Positions 1 through 6,973 are shown, counted from the stretch's first letter. The stretch is 13,290 nt of DNA from Ruminococcaceae bacterium UBA5408 (GCA_002407645.1 DHNU01000013.1:829-14118), one strand, 5' to 3'. Numbers and translations are program-made. Notes: generated by a model not told the origin, from the letters alone.

Positions 1-494
1 ACAATCGCCTCATTTGCAGCAATTTGGAAAACGCTGTCCGCAGAAGTATATACAATAAGCGCTCCTGTTTCTTCATGTTCTTTTCCGTAATCAACAATTA
101 CTTTAGTTCCCGAATACGGTTTATTGCAAATTACTTTACGTCCTGTTTTATCTTCAAATTCTTTTATTACTTCATCAGGAAATCCATTAGGATAAGTAGG
201 CATAGGCTTTGGCGAATTAATTCCTGCTATTTCCCAATGGCCTATAGTTGTGTCCTTTCCTTTCGAAATTTCACGCATGCGTGCATATGCAGCTTTAGGG
301 TTTCCAAACTTTGGGCGGCAGTCCACACCGTCAATATTAAATAAACCAAGTTTCTGCATATTCGGCATATCAAAATATTGACTTTTTGAAGCTGCCGCAA
401 GCGTATTGCTTCCTTCATCTCCGTATTTATTAGCATCTGGTTCTTCGCCGATACCGACACTGTCAAGAACAATTAAAAAAACACGTTTACTCAT
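1..494 (-). CDS. deoB: Phosphopentomutase (partial, C-terminal part beyond the left edge)
   Basis: Phosphopentomutase interconverts ribose-1-phosphate and ribose-5-phosphate (and the deoxy forms), linking nucleoside phosphorolysis to the pentose phosphate pathway in the cytoplasm. About 164 residues are visible. The protein starts [21 protein letters not shown], the N-terminal metal-binding motif of the alkaline-phosphatase superfamily (Asp11), followed by GDEGSNTLA (about 25-33) and [11 protein letters not shown] (about 78-88). The last motif carries the threonine that is phosphorylated in this family. The remaining metal ligands lie beyond the window, and full length is normally about 390-400 residues. 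The ATG is preceded by a strong AAGGAAGG ribosome site. The gene follows the LacI-family regulator after only 37 bp without a promoter or terminator, so the two are probably co-transcribed. No frameshift is seen in the visible part. Confidence 0.95.
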   Translation of the reverse strand, partial: MSKRVFLIVLDSVGIGEEPDANKYGDEGSNTLAAASKSQYFDMPNMQKLGLFNIDGVDCRPKFGNPKAAYARMREISKGKDTTIGHWEIAGINSPKPMPTYPNGFPDEVIKEFEDKTGRKVICNKPYSGTKVIVDYGKEHEETGALIVYTSADSVFQIAANEAI

Positions 495-531
495 TATTTT
501 ACCTTCCTTTACTAAAACAAAATAAAAAAAT

Positions 532-1524
532 CTATTTTAACTTTGTTGTCTGTCGTATTTTTAACGAAACCGGTAATACATATTCTTTACATTCTGCCAT
601 TTTGCATTTATTGCGGTTAATAATTAATCTTGCCGCAAGCCTTCCAATTTCCTCAATTGGCTGAACAACTGTTGTAATTTCCGGTGTCATAATTTTACTT
701 AATTGCAACCCGTCGTACCCAACAATCATTATGTCATCAGGAACATTCTTTCCATGTTCCGTGAGCACTTTGTAAAGTGATATTGCCGACATATCACTGG
801 AAGCAATTATGCCGTCAACATTAGGAAAGTGTTTTAGTATTTTATTTGAACACTCTATTCCATCTTTAAATCCATATAGACTTTCTATAAAAAGAGGCTC
901 TATATTATGTTTTTTGCAAGCATCTGAATAACCGCAGAAACGCTGGCGGCTGCTTAAGTATTTGTCCGGTCCCTTCATTAATACAATATTTCTGCATCCA
1001 CACTCAATCAGATGTTGTGCCGCAATTTTTCCTCCCATATAATTATCGGATTGAACTGTTGCCATATACCGGCTGTTAGCATCCTTGTCTAAAACTACAA
1101 TCGGTAAAGTGCAGCCATGTATTTCTTTTTCTAAATTTTCATTGTTTGCTGTAATTATAATTCCGTCGGCATTCATTGAGGTAAGCATATTTATGTACGC
1201 TGACTCTTTCTCTGAGTTTTCGTCCGAGTTGCACAGTATCATTTTATACCCGTTTTGAAAAGCCTCATCTTCAATAGCATAGCCAATTTCACTCATAAAT
1301 ATATTTAAAATACTCGGTACTATAAATCCGATAATCCGAGATGATTTTTTATAAAGAGAACGCGCAATTTCATTTGGCTTAAAATTAGTTTCCTCGATTG
1401 CCTTAAGAACACGTCTAACCTTTTCTTCGCTTACTTTTGCCGTTCCGTTTATTACTCGAGATACAGTAGCAGACGATACCCCGGCTAATTTTGCCACATC
1501 GCTTATATGCGCCAAATTAATCAC
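532..1524 (-). CDS. LacI-family transcriptional regulator
   Basis: This is a sugar- or nucleoside-responsive repressor of the LacI/GalR family, about 330 residues, a normal length. The N-terminal helix-turn-helix is clear ([21 protein letters not shown], about residues 7-27), followed by the hinge helix region [13 protein letters not shown]. The rest is a periplasmic-binding-protein-like ligand domain, with typical segments [38 protein letters not shown] and [12 protein letters not shown]. There is no ATG at the start. I chose the GTG at 1524 because the AAGGGA site at 1532-1537 lies 7 nt before it; a TTG at 1527 directly upstream is possible but only 4 nt from that site. The gene lies 5' of deoB in the same unit, so an inducer related to nucleosides or pentoses is a reasonable inference. 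The ligand cannot be read from the sequence. The gene has its own promoter and an operator-like palindrome, implying autoregulation. Confidence 0.93.
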   Translation of the reverse strand: MINLAHISDVAKLAGVSSATVSRVINGTAKVSEEKVRRVLKAIEETNFKPNEIARSLYKKSSRIIGFIVPSILNIFMSEIGYAIEDEAFQNGYKMILCNSDENSEKESAYINMLTSMNADGIIITANNENLEKEIHGCTLPIVVLDKDANSRYMATVQSDNYMGGKIAAQHLIECGCRNIVLMKGPDKYLSSRQRFCGYSDACKKHNIEPLFIESLYGFKDGIECSNKILKHFPNVDGIIASSDMSAISLYKVLTEHGKNVPDDIMIVGYDGLQLSKIMTPEITTVVQPIEEIGRLAARLIINRNKCKMAECKEYVLPVSLKIRQTTKLK

Positions 1525-1531
1525 CAAAGCT

Positions 1532-1537
1532 TCCCTT
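1532..1537 (-). promoter_or_regulatory. Ribosome binding site deciding the lacI-type gene start
   Basis: AAGGGA on the minus strand lies 7 nt before GTG (1522-1524) and 4 nt before TTG (1525-1527). The spacing favours the GTG start. No in-frame ATG exists between the upstream stop and the helix-turn-helix. Confidence 0.55.
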
Positions 1538-1554
1538 GTTAATGAAGAAGATTT

Positions 1555-1570
1555 TTGAAACCGCTTTCAA
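1555..1570. promoter_or_regulatory. cre / LacI-family operator
   Basis: The 16-bp near-palindrome TTGAAACCGCTTTCAA has 6-bp perfect arms around a CCGC centre. It matches the catabolite-responsive element pattern TGWAANCGNTNWCA at every defined position, and the central CG is the hallmark of LacI/GalR operators. It lies 5 to 25 nt downstream of the -10 box of the promoter at 1580-1608, so bound protein would block initiation or early elongation. The binder could be the adjacent LacI-type protein itself or a global CcpA; the sequence does not decide between them. Confidence 0.75.
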
Positions 1571-1579
1571 TATAATGTT

Positions 1580-1608
1580 ATTATACATTCTGTTTGTTAA
1601 ATTGTCAA
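1580..1608 (-). promoter_or_regulatory. Consensus sigma-A promoter of the lacI-type gene and deoB
   Basis: On the minus strand a perfect -35 box TTGACA (1603-1608) is separated by exactly 17 nt from a perfect -10 box TATAAT (1580-1585). The expected transcription start is near 1573, giving a leader of about 50 nt that contains the operator-like palindrome. A promoter this close to consensus would be very strong unless repressed. Confidence 0.85.
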
Positions 1609-1662
1609 TAGTGTTGCCACAAAGAATATTATTTTGTTTATTTTAACTAATATTTAATTAAA

Positions 1663-2571
1663 TTATAAAATTTTTTTCTTTTTAAATATTAATATGCAAA
1701 TTAGTACTATCAAAATAGCAAGTCCGCTTACACATGGATATCCATATTCCCACTGAAGTTCGGGCATATATTTAAAATTCATTCCATACCATCCCACAAG
1801 CAGATTTAAAGGTAAAAAGACTGCGGCTATTACAGTAAAAAGCTTCATAATTTTATTAATCCCGATATCTACCTGTGATTGGTATGCCTCCCCAACCTGA
1901 TTTATATAATCGCGAAGATTTAAAATACTCCTGTTAAGCCTGTCCACCCTATCGGTAAACATTTTAAAATACCGAGCTGAACCCATAGGAAGAATATTAT
2001 TGGCATTCGCCTCTATATTCTTTGCTACATCAAGAAGTTGTTCATAATATTTTTTATAAAACATTAATTTTTTACGAATCCCAGTAAATTTTTTTATCAT
2101 ATCCTTATTTGAATAGTCATCCATCACAAGTTGTTCAAGATTAAAAATTTCTTCTTCAAGCTTTTCAATTTTTTCGGAATCGCTCATGGTTAAACTGTTG
2201 AAAAAAGCGTAAAGTATGCTAATAATATTGAGTTTTGAGGCTTTATTGTTGGTAAAAGCAAAAATAACATCATTTATTGCATTGCAAGGTTCTTCTGACA
2301 CAAAAACAAGCATTTGCGGCATAATATAAATGCCTGTCCGTTTTGTTAAGTATTGTTCATTGTTATCTATAATATTGAGGAGTATAAAGTCATAGCCGTC
2401 GTATGCCTCAAACTTTGCAAAGCCACTGCGCGAACATTCATCAATCGTATGAACAGCGACTTTAAAATCCTCTTTTTCAAGCTCTTTAGGTGAACAAACA
2501 CACACCGTATTCGGCTGAAATGTTTCCTCTGTTTTAACCATAATATTATTTTCAATTTTATAGCATTTCAT
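1663..2571 (-). CDS. corA: CorA-family magnesium/cobalt transporter
   Basis: Predicted pentameric divalent-cation channel of the inner membrane (Mg2+, Co2+, possibly Ni2+). It has the standard CorA layout: a large cytoplasmic N-terminal domain (about 1-240) rich in charged helices, then two C-terminal membrane helices (about 244-264 and 279-297) and a short basic tail (KKKKIL). The signature YGMN (about 262-265), in the sequence LLVGWYGMNF at the end of the first helix, is the selectivity motif of the family. Length is 302 residues, normal for CorA. I chose the ATG at 2571 rather than the one at 2577 because the AGGAG site (2579-2583) is 7 nt from the former and only 1 nt from the latter. It has no close neighbour in its unit. 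No Mg2+ riboswitch (M-box) is recognisable upstream, and no convincing promoter was found. Confidence 0.93.
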   Translation of the reverse strand: MKCYKIENNIMVKTEETFQPNTVCVCSPKELEKEDFKVAVHTIDECSRSGFAKFEAYDGYDFILLNIIDNNEQYLTKRTGIYIMPQMLVFVSEEPCNAINDVIFAFTNNKASKLNIISILYAFFNSLTMSDSEKIEKLEEEIFNLEQLVMDDYSNKDMIKKFTGIRKKLMFYKKYYEQLLDVAKNIEANANNILPMGSARYFKMFTDRVDRLNRSILNLRDYINQVGEAYQSQVDIGINKIMKLFTVIAAVFLPLNLLVGWYGMNFKYMPELQWEYGYPCVSGLAILIVLICILIFKKKKIL

Positions 2572-2831
2572 AATCATGCTCCTAATTTTATAGGTTCTAT
2601 ATTAAATGTTGGAATTCTCTCCCCCCGCCCCCTCCCGCATAATGAGTTTAGTAAAAAAACAATCTGCTGTTATATCCCTTCCAATTTATGTACAACTGAT
2701 TATTAAAATAAGCCAACTAAATGAGAGGGGTTTGGGGTAGGTATTAAATATTAATTTACCAGAACAATTGTTAAAGAACCATTTTATATTTGATTACATA
2801 ATATCAAATATAAAATTAAGTTTCAACAAAG
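2572..2831. other. Gene-free region 5' of corA with unusual C/G-rich tracts
   Basis: About 260 bp between corA and the metQ terminator contain no credible coding sequence. On the plus strand a C-rich tract (2616-2638, with runs of 6, 5 and 3 C) and a G-rich tract (2723-2741, GGGGTTTGGGGTAGG) stand out against AT-rich surroundings. A perfect 14-bp inverted repeat lies at 2781-2816. In a corA transcript the upstream tract would read as C-rich and the downstream one as G-rich, so CCCCUC can pair with GAGGGG and a second CCCC with GGGG. A corA promoter is expected here, but none stands out. Confidence 0.6.
2781..2816. repeat. Perfect 14-bp inverted repeat (AT-rich hairpin)
   Basis: Left arm ATTTTATATTTGAT (2781-2794) and right arm ATCAAATATAAAAT (2803-2816) are exact reverse complements separated by 8 nt. 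It sits about 15 bp beyond the metQ terminator and about 210 bp upstream of corA. It could be an operator, a second hairpin behind the met operon, or part of the corA leader. It lacks the GC-rich base of a typical terminator. Confidence 0.7.
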
Positions 2832-2871
2832 AAAGACGCCTGCACGAAAGTTAATTCGTATAGGCGTCTTT
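2832..2871 (-). terminator. Rho-independent terminator of the metNIQ operon
   Basis: AAAGACGCCT (2832-2841) pairs perfectly with AGGCGTCTTT (2862-2871). Inside, ACGAA pairs with TTCGT after one G-T wobble and one C-A mismatch, giving a stem of nearly 17 bp. On the minus strand the hairpin starts 7 nt after the metQ stop codon and is followed by the U-rich run UUUCUUUGUU. The tail on the plus side is A-rich, and no plus-strand gene ends here, so it works for metQ. Confidence 0.88.
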
Positions 2872-2878
2872 AAAATAT

Positions 2879-3694
2879 TTATATTGTAGGAACAACAGCA
2901 CCGCTGAAGTTTTTTTCTATGAACGATTTCATCTCGTCGCTCTTCAAGACAGAGACAAGTGCTTTAATTTTTTCACTGCTTTCGTCACCTTTGCGTACTG
3001 CAATAACATTTGCATAGGCTTCTGCCGCTTTTGAGTCAGCTGTTTCAACTTTAAGTGCATCTGAAACCTTTAGGCCTCCGAGTATTGCATAGTTGCCGTT
3101 AATTACAGCAAAATCGACATCTTCCAAAGAACGAACAAGTTGAGCCGCTTCCATTTCTTTAATATCAATATTCTTTTTGTTTTCAACTATATCTTTTTTA
3201 GTGGCTAATACACCTGAACCTTCTTTAAGCTTTATCAATCCCTGTTCCTGAAGAAGCAGCAAAGCTCTTGCTTCGTTTGTTGTATCGTTCGGAACAGATA
3301 TCGAAGCCCCGTCTTTTATGTCAGACAGCGATTTAGTTTTCCCCGCATATAATCCAAACGGTTCATAATGTATTGAACCTGCAGATACAAGATGTGTTTT
3401 ATTCTTTTCATTGAAATCATTAAGGTAAGTTAAATGCTGAAAATAGTTAGCATCGATTTCTTTATCTTCAAGAGCAGTATTCGGAAGAACAAAATCTGAA
3501 AATTCCTTTACTTCAAGTTCATATCCTTTTTCTTTTAAGAGGTGAGCCGCCTCTTTTAAAATAACCGCATGCGGAGTAGGAGATGCTCCAATGACAATTT
3601 TTTTATCCGAACCGGTAGTTTCTGATTTTGCACATCCTGCAAAAAGAGTAAGGGACAAAGCCGCTAACAATATAATAGAGATTATTTTTTTCAT
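2879..3694 (-). CDS. metQ: Methionine ABC transporter substrate-binding lipoprotein
   Basis: Surface-anchored receptor of the MetNIQ importer, binding L-methionine (often also D-methionine) and delivering it to MetI. The precursor is 271 residues, usual for NlpA/MetQ proteins. It begins MKKIISIILLAALSLTLFAGC, a lipoprotein signal peptide with the lipid-modified cysteine at position 21. The mature part has the family pattern KIVIGASPTPHAVILKEA, FSDFVLPNTALEDKEIDANYFQHLTYL, the ISVPNDTTNEARALLLLQ segment and a C-terminal AYANVIAVRKGDE block. The start has a strong GGAGG site 9 nt upstream. It is the last gene of metN-metI-metQ, 47 bp after metI, and is followed at once by a strong terminator. 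No truncation or missing region is seen. Confidence 0.95.
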   Translation of the reverse strand: MKKIISIILLAALSLTLFAGCAKSETTGSDKKIVIGASPTPHAVILKEAAHLLKEKGYELEVKEFSDFVLPNTALEDKEIDANYFQHLTYLNDFNEKNKTHLVSAGSIHYEPFGLYAGKTKSLSDIKDGASISVPNDTTNEARALLLLQEQGLIKLKEGSGVLATKKDIVENKKNIDIKEMEAAQLVRSLEDVDFAVINGNYAILGGLKVSDALKVETADSKAAEAYANVIAVRKGDESSEKIKALVSVLKSDEMKSFIEKNFSGAVVPTI

Positions 3695-3741
3695 AAATAA
3701 AATCCTCCAAGTTTTTAATATTATTACCGATTAGACCTGCC

Positions 3742-4401
3742 TTATTTCCTTTTATCGCTGATTCCTGCCGCTTTCATGCCTATTGCCTGCATCACTTGTA
3801 CAATTATCACCAAAAGTGCAACAGTCACAAACATAAGCTCTTTTTCATATCGGTAAAACCCATAATTTATTGCAATTGTGCCAAGTCCGCCGCCGGCAAC
3901 AAATCCTGCCATTGCTGAATAACCCAGTATTGTTGTTGATGCAATCGCACTTCCCACAATTAACGATGGTTTTGCCTCCGGAAGCATTACCTTATATATA
4001 ATCTTAAAATTCGATGCTCCCATAGACTGAGCTGCTTCTATTATACCTTTGTCAACTTCTTTAATTGATGACTCAACAAGCCTTGCAATAAATGGCGCGG
4101 CTGACAAAGTAAGCGGTACTATTGTAGCAGTTGAACCAATGGAAGTACCCACTATGGTTTTAGTAAACGGCATAACAGCCACCAACAAAATAAGGAACGG
4201 TATTGAACGGGTTATGTTAACTATTACATCCAAAGTTTTAAAAAGCCACGCACATGGGCGGATCCCGTCCTTTGCGCTTGTTACAAGCAGAATGCCTATA
4301 GGCATCCCAATTATGTAGCCAAATGCTGTCGAGGCAATTGTCATATACAGGGTTTCAACAACACCCTGTACCAACATATTAAGCGTTGCTTCATCCCACA
4401 T
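3742..4401 (-). CDS. metI: Methionine ABC transporter permease
   Basis: Membrane channel subunit of the MetNIQ methionine importer, 219 residues, normal for MetI. It shows about five hydrophobic helices and the permease EAA loop (EAAQSMGASNFKIIYKVMLPEA, about 122-143) that docks onto the MetN ATPase. The N-terminus MWDEATLNMLVQGVVETLYMT is typical of the family. The ATG is preceded by a very strong GAGGAGGTGA site. The start overlaps the end of metN by 11 bp, so translation is probably coupled. It pairs functionally with MetN (upstream) and MetQ (downstream). Confidence 0.95.
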   Translation of the reverse strand: MWDEATLNMLVQGVVETLYMTIASTAFGYIIGMPIGILLVTSAKDGIRPCAWLFKTLDVIVNITRSIPFLILLVAVMPFTKTIVGTSIGSTATIVPLTLSAAPFIARLVESSIKEVDKGIIEAAQSMGASNFKIIYKVMLPEAKPSLIVGSAIASTTILGYSAMAGFVAGGGLGTIAINYGFYRYEKELMFVTVALLVIIVQVMQAIGMKAAGISDKRK

Positions 4402-5404
4402 AACCGGTCACCTCCTCTACGGACAAACCCTTTGCCTTCACATAAGAAAACATTTTTTTTGCAAGGTTTTCATCCTGCGGCAATTGAACCACCATTTGGC
4501 CAAATGCCTTTCCGTCTATATTCTTAGTATCCGCATACATAATGTTTACGGGTGCTTTACATTCAAGTACCATGTTTGCAATGACCGGTTCAAACGACGA
4601 ATTTCCGTCAAACACAATACGCATACATCGTTTACCGATAAGTTTATCAGTAAGTTTGCCTTCGGGGTATACAAGTTTTTGAGCGGCGGCTGTCTGTGGT
4701 TTGTAGAAAATATCTTCCACTCTTCCGCATTCCGCAATTTGACTGTCAGCTATAATTGCAACACGATTACAGATTTCTTCAATTACGCTCATTTGGTGTG
4801 TTATTATTATTATTGTAATGCCTAAACGCTTATTAATATCTTTTAACAATTTTAATATGGAGGTAGTTGTTTTTGGGTCAAGCGCACTGGTTGCTTCGTC
4901 GCATAAAAGGACTTTTGGGTTCGTTGCAAGGGCACGTGCAATTGCAACACGCTGTTTCTGTCCTCCAGAAAGCTGTGACGGATATGCTTTAGCTCTGTCT
5001 TCAAGCCCTACCATTTTTAAAAGCTCTTTTGCTTTTTCTTTGGCAGCCTTTTTATCTACACCTTCAAGTTCCATTGGAAAACAAATATTTTGCTCAGCCG
5101 TGCGCTGCATCATAAGATTGAACTGCTGAAAAATCATACTCATAGAGCGTCGTACTTCTCTTAACTTCTTTGCCGAAAGTTTGGTTAAATCAGTACCGTC
5201 AAAAAAGACCGTGCCATCCGTTGGTTTTTCAAGCATATTTATACAGCGTACCAAAGTGCTTTTACCCGCACCGCTCATACCTATTATGCCAAAAATATCG
5301 CCCTTATTAATTGTCAAATTAATATTGTTTAATGCATTAACCTGTCTGTCCTTTGTTACAAAAGTTTTGCACAAAGAATTAATTTCAATTATGGCTTCGC
5401 TCAA
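4391..5404 (-). CDS. metN: Methionine ABC transporter ATP-binding protein
   Basis: Cytoplasmic ATPase that powers methionine import, 337 residues. The ABC domain is complete: Walker A GMSGAGKST (42-50), Q-loop in IFQQFN (91-96), signature LSGGQKQR (145-152), Walker B VLLCDE (165-170) and the H-loop histidine in ITHQM (about 203). The C-terminal part (about 260-337, ending EEVTGYVG) matches the NIL/ACT-like domain through which MetN senses intracellular methionine and is trans-inhibited. The start is a TTG codon; the GGGGGTG site (5410-5416) lies 5 nt before it and no ATG fits. It is the first gene of the metNIQ operon, which has its own promoter. The leader is only about 30 nt, so no SAM riboswitch or T-box can be present between promoter and gene. 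Confidence 0.95.
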   Translation of the reverse strand: MSEAIIEINSLCKTFVTKDRQVNALNNINLTINKGDIFGIIGMSGAGKSTLVRCINMLEKPTDGTVFFDGTDLTKLSAKKLREVRRSMSMIFQQFNLMMQRTAEQNICFPMELEGVDKKAAKEKAKELLKMVGLEDRAKAYPSQLSGGQKQRVAIARALATNPKVLLCDEATSALDPKTTTSILKLLKDINKRLGITIIIITHQMSVIEEICNRVAIIADSQIAECGRVEDIFYKPQTAAAQKLVYPEGKLTDKLIGKRCMRIVFDGNSSFEPVIANMVLECKAPVNIMYADTKNIDGKAFGQMVVQLPQDENLAKKMFSYVKAKGLSVEEVTGYVG

Positions 5405-5409
5405 AACAG

Positions 5410-5416
5410 CACCCCC
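5410..5416 (-). promoter_or_regulatory. Ribosome binding site for the TTG start of metN
   Basis: GGGGGTG resembles the ideal GGAGGTG, with a G at the central position that can still wobble-pair with the 16S rRNA tail. It is 5 nt from the TTG codon and supports that non-ATG start. Confidence 0.65.
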
Positions 5417-5442
5417 AATTATACATTACCGATTCAATAGTA

Positions 5443-5471
5443 ATTATAAATAATACCTATTTCTTTATCAA
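5443..5471 (-). promoter_or_regulatory. Sigma-A promoter of metNIQ
   Basis: On the minus strand the -35 box TTGATA (5466-5471, 5 of 6 matches) is followed after exactly 17 nt by the perfect -10 box TATAAT (5443-5448). Transcription should start near 5436, giving a short leader. It lies in the 80-bp gap after trmB, so metNIQ can be expressed independently of the ybaK-trmB unit. Confidence 0.78.
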
Positions 5472-5484
5472 TAAAATTTTTTAT

Positions 5485-6150
5485 CTACCCATTTTTCACT
5501 TGCTTTGCTATAAGCGCTTTTATTTTTATACCTTTTTCCATAAACATTTTTTCATGTTCGGTCAATATATTTTCATCATATCCGTCCGCATGTAAATCAT
5601 ATGTTTTGGAAATGACTTCAAATCCGCTGTCTTTTAAATATTCCAATGTATCGGCAAACAATAAATCATCATCCGTCTTAAAATGTATTTCTCCGTCTTC
5701 TGTTAAAAGTTGCTTGTAATTTTGAAGCTGGCGAGGATAGGTTAGACGGCGTTTATGATGTTTCGGCCGAGGCCAGGGATTGCAGAAATTGATATAAATT
5801 CTTTTTACCTTGTCGGAAGAATTCATAATATCCAAAATTCTTTCAATGTCCTGTGCCATTAAAATTACATTGTCCGGTTCTTTGTTTTCGGTTTTAAAAG
5901 CCGCTTCAATATTTCTTTTCGCAGGACCGAGTACCGCATCTTTCAAATCAATTCCCATATAATTAATTTGAGGGTTCTTTGGGGCAAGTCCCGCAATAAA
6001 CAGCCCTTTTCCGCAGCCGAGTTCAAGATATATAGGCTGTTTCCTTTTGAAAAAGTCATGCCATTTTCCAATATGTTGTTCAGGATTTCGGACAAAAAAA
6101 CTGCAGATATCCAGTTCTTGCGTTGCCCAAGGTTTATTTCTCATTCTCAT
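5485..6150 (-). CDS. trmB: tRNA (guanine-N7)-methyltransferase
   Basis: Methylates guanine 46 in the variable loop of tRNAs using S-adenosylmethionine. Its 221 residues are the usual length. The SAM-binding Rossmann motif is YLELGCGKGLFIAGLA (about 41-56), with GIDLKD (66-71) as the next strand. The family signature NFCNPWPRPKHHKRRL (121-136) is present but has Asn124 where well-studied members have Asp (DPWP). The C-terminal substrate motif TEHEKMFMEKGIKIKAL (about 197-213) is intact. I keep the ATG at 6150; another ATG follows two codons later, and the weak AGGG site 9 nt upstream suits the first. It lies 61 bp after the ybaK-like gene and is probably co-transcribed with it. No clear terminator separates it from metN. 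Confidence 0.93.
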   Translation of the reverse strand: MRMRNKPWATQELDICSFFVRNPEQHIGKWHDFFKRKQPIYLELGCGKGLFIAGLAPKNPQINYMGIDLKDAVLGPAKRNIEAAFKTENKEPDNVILMAQDIERILDIMNSSDKVKRIYINFCNPWPRPKHHKRRLTYPRQLQNYKQLLTEDGEIHFKTDDDLLFADTLEYLKDSGFEVISKTYDLHADGYDENILTEHEKMFMEKGIKIKALIAKQVKNG

Positions 6151-6211
6151 AATATCGAACCCTATTCTGTTTTTATTCTATTAATAACTTTAACGTTTGC
6201 TTATTTTTTAT

Positions 6212-6679
6212 TTACATACTTTTGCAGACGTCTACCCATTTTATACTATTTGAGAGTTTAAACAGTTCATCACAGTTGAGTTTTACACAGGAATTGGAAC
6301 TTCCTCCTGCCGGGAATATATTTAAAAAACGTTTAAGAGAAATATCGCAATAAACTTTTGCACAGTCCGGATTTTCAAACGGACAAACCCCGCCGATTTT
6401 ATAACCTGTTAATTGTTCCACTTCATCGGGAGATAGCATTTTAGCTTTTATATTAAATTCCGCTTTAAATTTCGCATTGTCTATTTTTGTATCGCCCGCT
6501 GTAACAATAATAACACAACCGTCATCATATTTAAAAGAAATTGATTTTGCTATGCAGGCTTTTTCAACGCCAAGCGCTTCTGCCGCCAAATCTACTGTTG
6601 CGCTTGACACCGGAAATTCATGCAGACGACTCTCCATTCCATACTTTTGTAAGTACTTTTTAACCTTTTGAACCGACAT
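6212..6679 (-). CDS. YbaK/EbsC-family aminoacyl-tRNA deacylase
   Basis: A 155-residue single-domain protein of the YbaK/EbsC/ProXp superfamily, whose members hydrolyse mischarged aminoacyl-tRNAs (for example Cys- or Ala-tRNA-Pro) in trans. Visible family features are the N-terminal helix ending in LHEFPVSSATVDLAAEALGV, the lysine-bearing strand ACIAKSISFK (Lys45 is the likely conserved lysine), TKIDNAKFKAEF, the loop GYKIGGVCPF (92-101) and FPAGGSSNS (122-130). The exact substrate cannot be read from the sequence. The ATG has a GGAGG site 6 nt upstream. It is first in a unit with trmB, and both act on tRNA. It is divergent from the apbE-rnf operon. Confidence 0.9.
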   Translation of the reverse strand: MSVQKVKKYLQKYGMESRLHEFPVSSATVDLAAEALGVEKACIAKSISFKYDDGCVIIVTAGDTKIDNAKFKAEFNIKAKMLSPDEVEQLTGYKIGGVCPFENPDCAKVYCDISLKRFLNIFPAGGSSNSCVKLNCDELFKLSNSIKWVDVCKSM

Positions 6680-6715
6680 GTTCTGCCTCCATTTAAATGT
6701 ATAATAATATTTATT

Positions 6716-6724
6716 AGTATAGCA
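6716..6724 (-). promoter_or_regulatory. Possible extended -10 promoter of the ybaK-trmB unit
   Basis: On the minus strand TGCTATACT combines a TGn extension with a 5-of-6 -10 box (TATACT, 6716-6721), 36 bp before the gene start. No good -35 box is found at the expected distance, which is tolerable for an extended -10 promoter. Confidence 0.45.
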
Positions 6725-6828
6725 TATTGCGTAAATGTGAACATTGTTTTTATATAACTTTGTTATAATCTACAAAAGAGAAAATCAGTATTATATATTT
6801 TTGTATGTATTACTGTATTTTTGTTCTA

Positions 6829-6858
6829 ATTAATAAAAATTTTCTTCGTTTTATTAAT
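6829..6858. repeat. 10-bp inverted repeat in the divergent region
   Basis: ATTAATAAAA (6829-6838) and TTTTATTAAT (6849-6858) are exact reverse complements with a 10-nt spacer. It lies about midway between the two divergent promoters. It may be an operator or a chance product of AT-rich DNA. Confidence 0.45.
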
Positions 6859-6944
6859 ATTTTAGCAAAATGTCACCTTTCAAAGGGAGTTGTAAATTTA
6901 GTATAATATGAAACAATGTTAAAATATTTGTCAAAGCCCTTAAT

Positions 6945-6973
6945 TTGGATAATAAATCAAATAGTGTTATAAT
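6945..6973 (+). promoter_or_regulatory. Sigma-A promoter of the apbE-rnf operon
   Basis: The -35 box TTGGAT (4 of 6 matches, 6945-6950) is followed after 17 nt by the perfect -10 box TATAAT (6968-6973). Transcription should start near 6980, about 26 nt before the apbE ATG. No other promoter or terminator is apparent before the right edge, so this probably drives the whole nine-gene operon. Confidence 0.72.

Noticed and set aside
2616..2638. Classical four-run G-quadruplex on the minus strand
   Set aside because: Only three G runs of three or more are present (3, 5 and 6 G), so the standard intramolecular three-layer pattern is not met.
2604..2640. Short leader peptide ATG-CGG-GAG... before corA
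   Set aside because: Twelve codons, no ribosome site, and its codons simply reflect the G-rich tract.
5471..5484. CmbR/MetR-type AT-rich box near the metN -35 region
   Set aside because: The similarity rests on A and T runs with mismatches at the end of the pattern and carries almost no information.
6879..6907. Second plus-strand promoter for apbE (TTCAAA-17-TATAAT)
   Set aside because: The -10 box is perfect but the -35 box matches only 4 of 6, and perfect -10 boxes arise by chance in such AT-rich DNA. It is mentioned only within the intergenic entry.
6917..6933. Rex-like site (TGTTAAAATATTTGTCA) just upstream of the apbE promoter
   Set aside because: The half-sites agree at only 5 of 7 positions and the stretch is AT-rich; the match to a Rex operator is too weak to call, although redox control of rnf would make sense.
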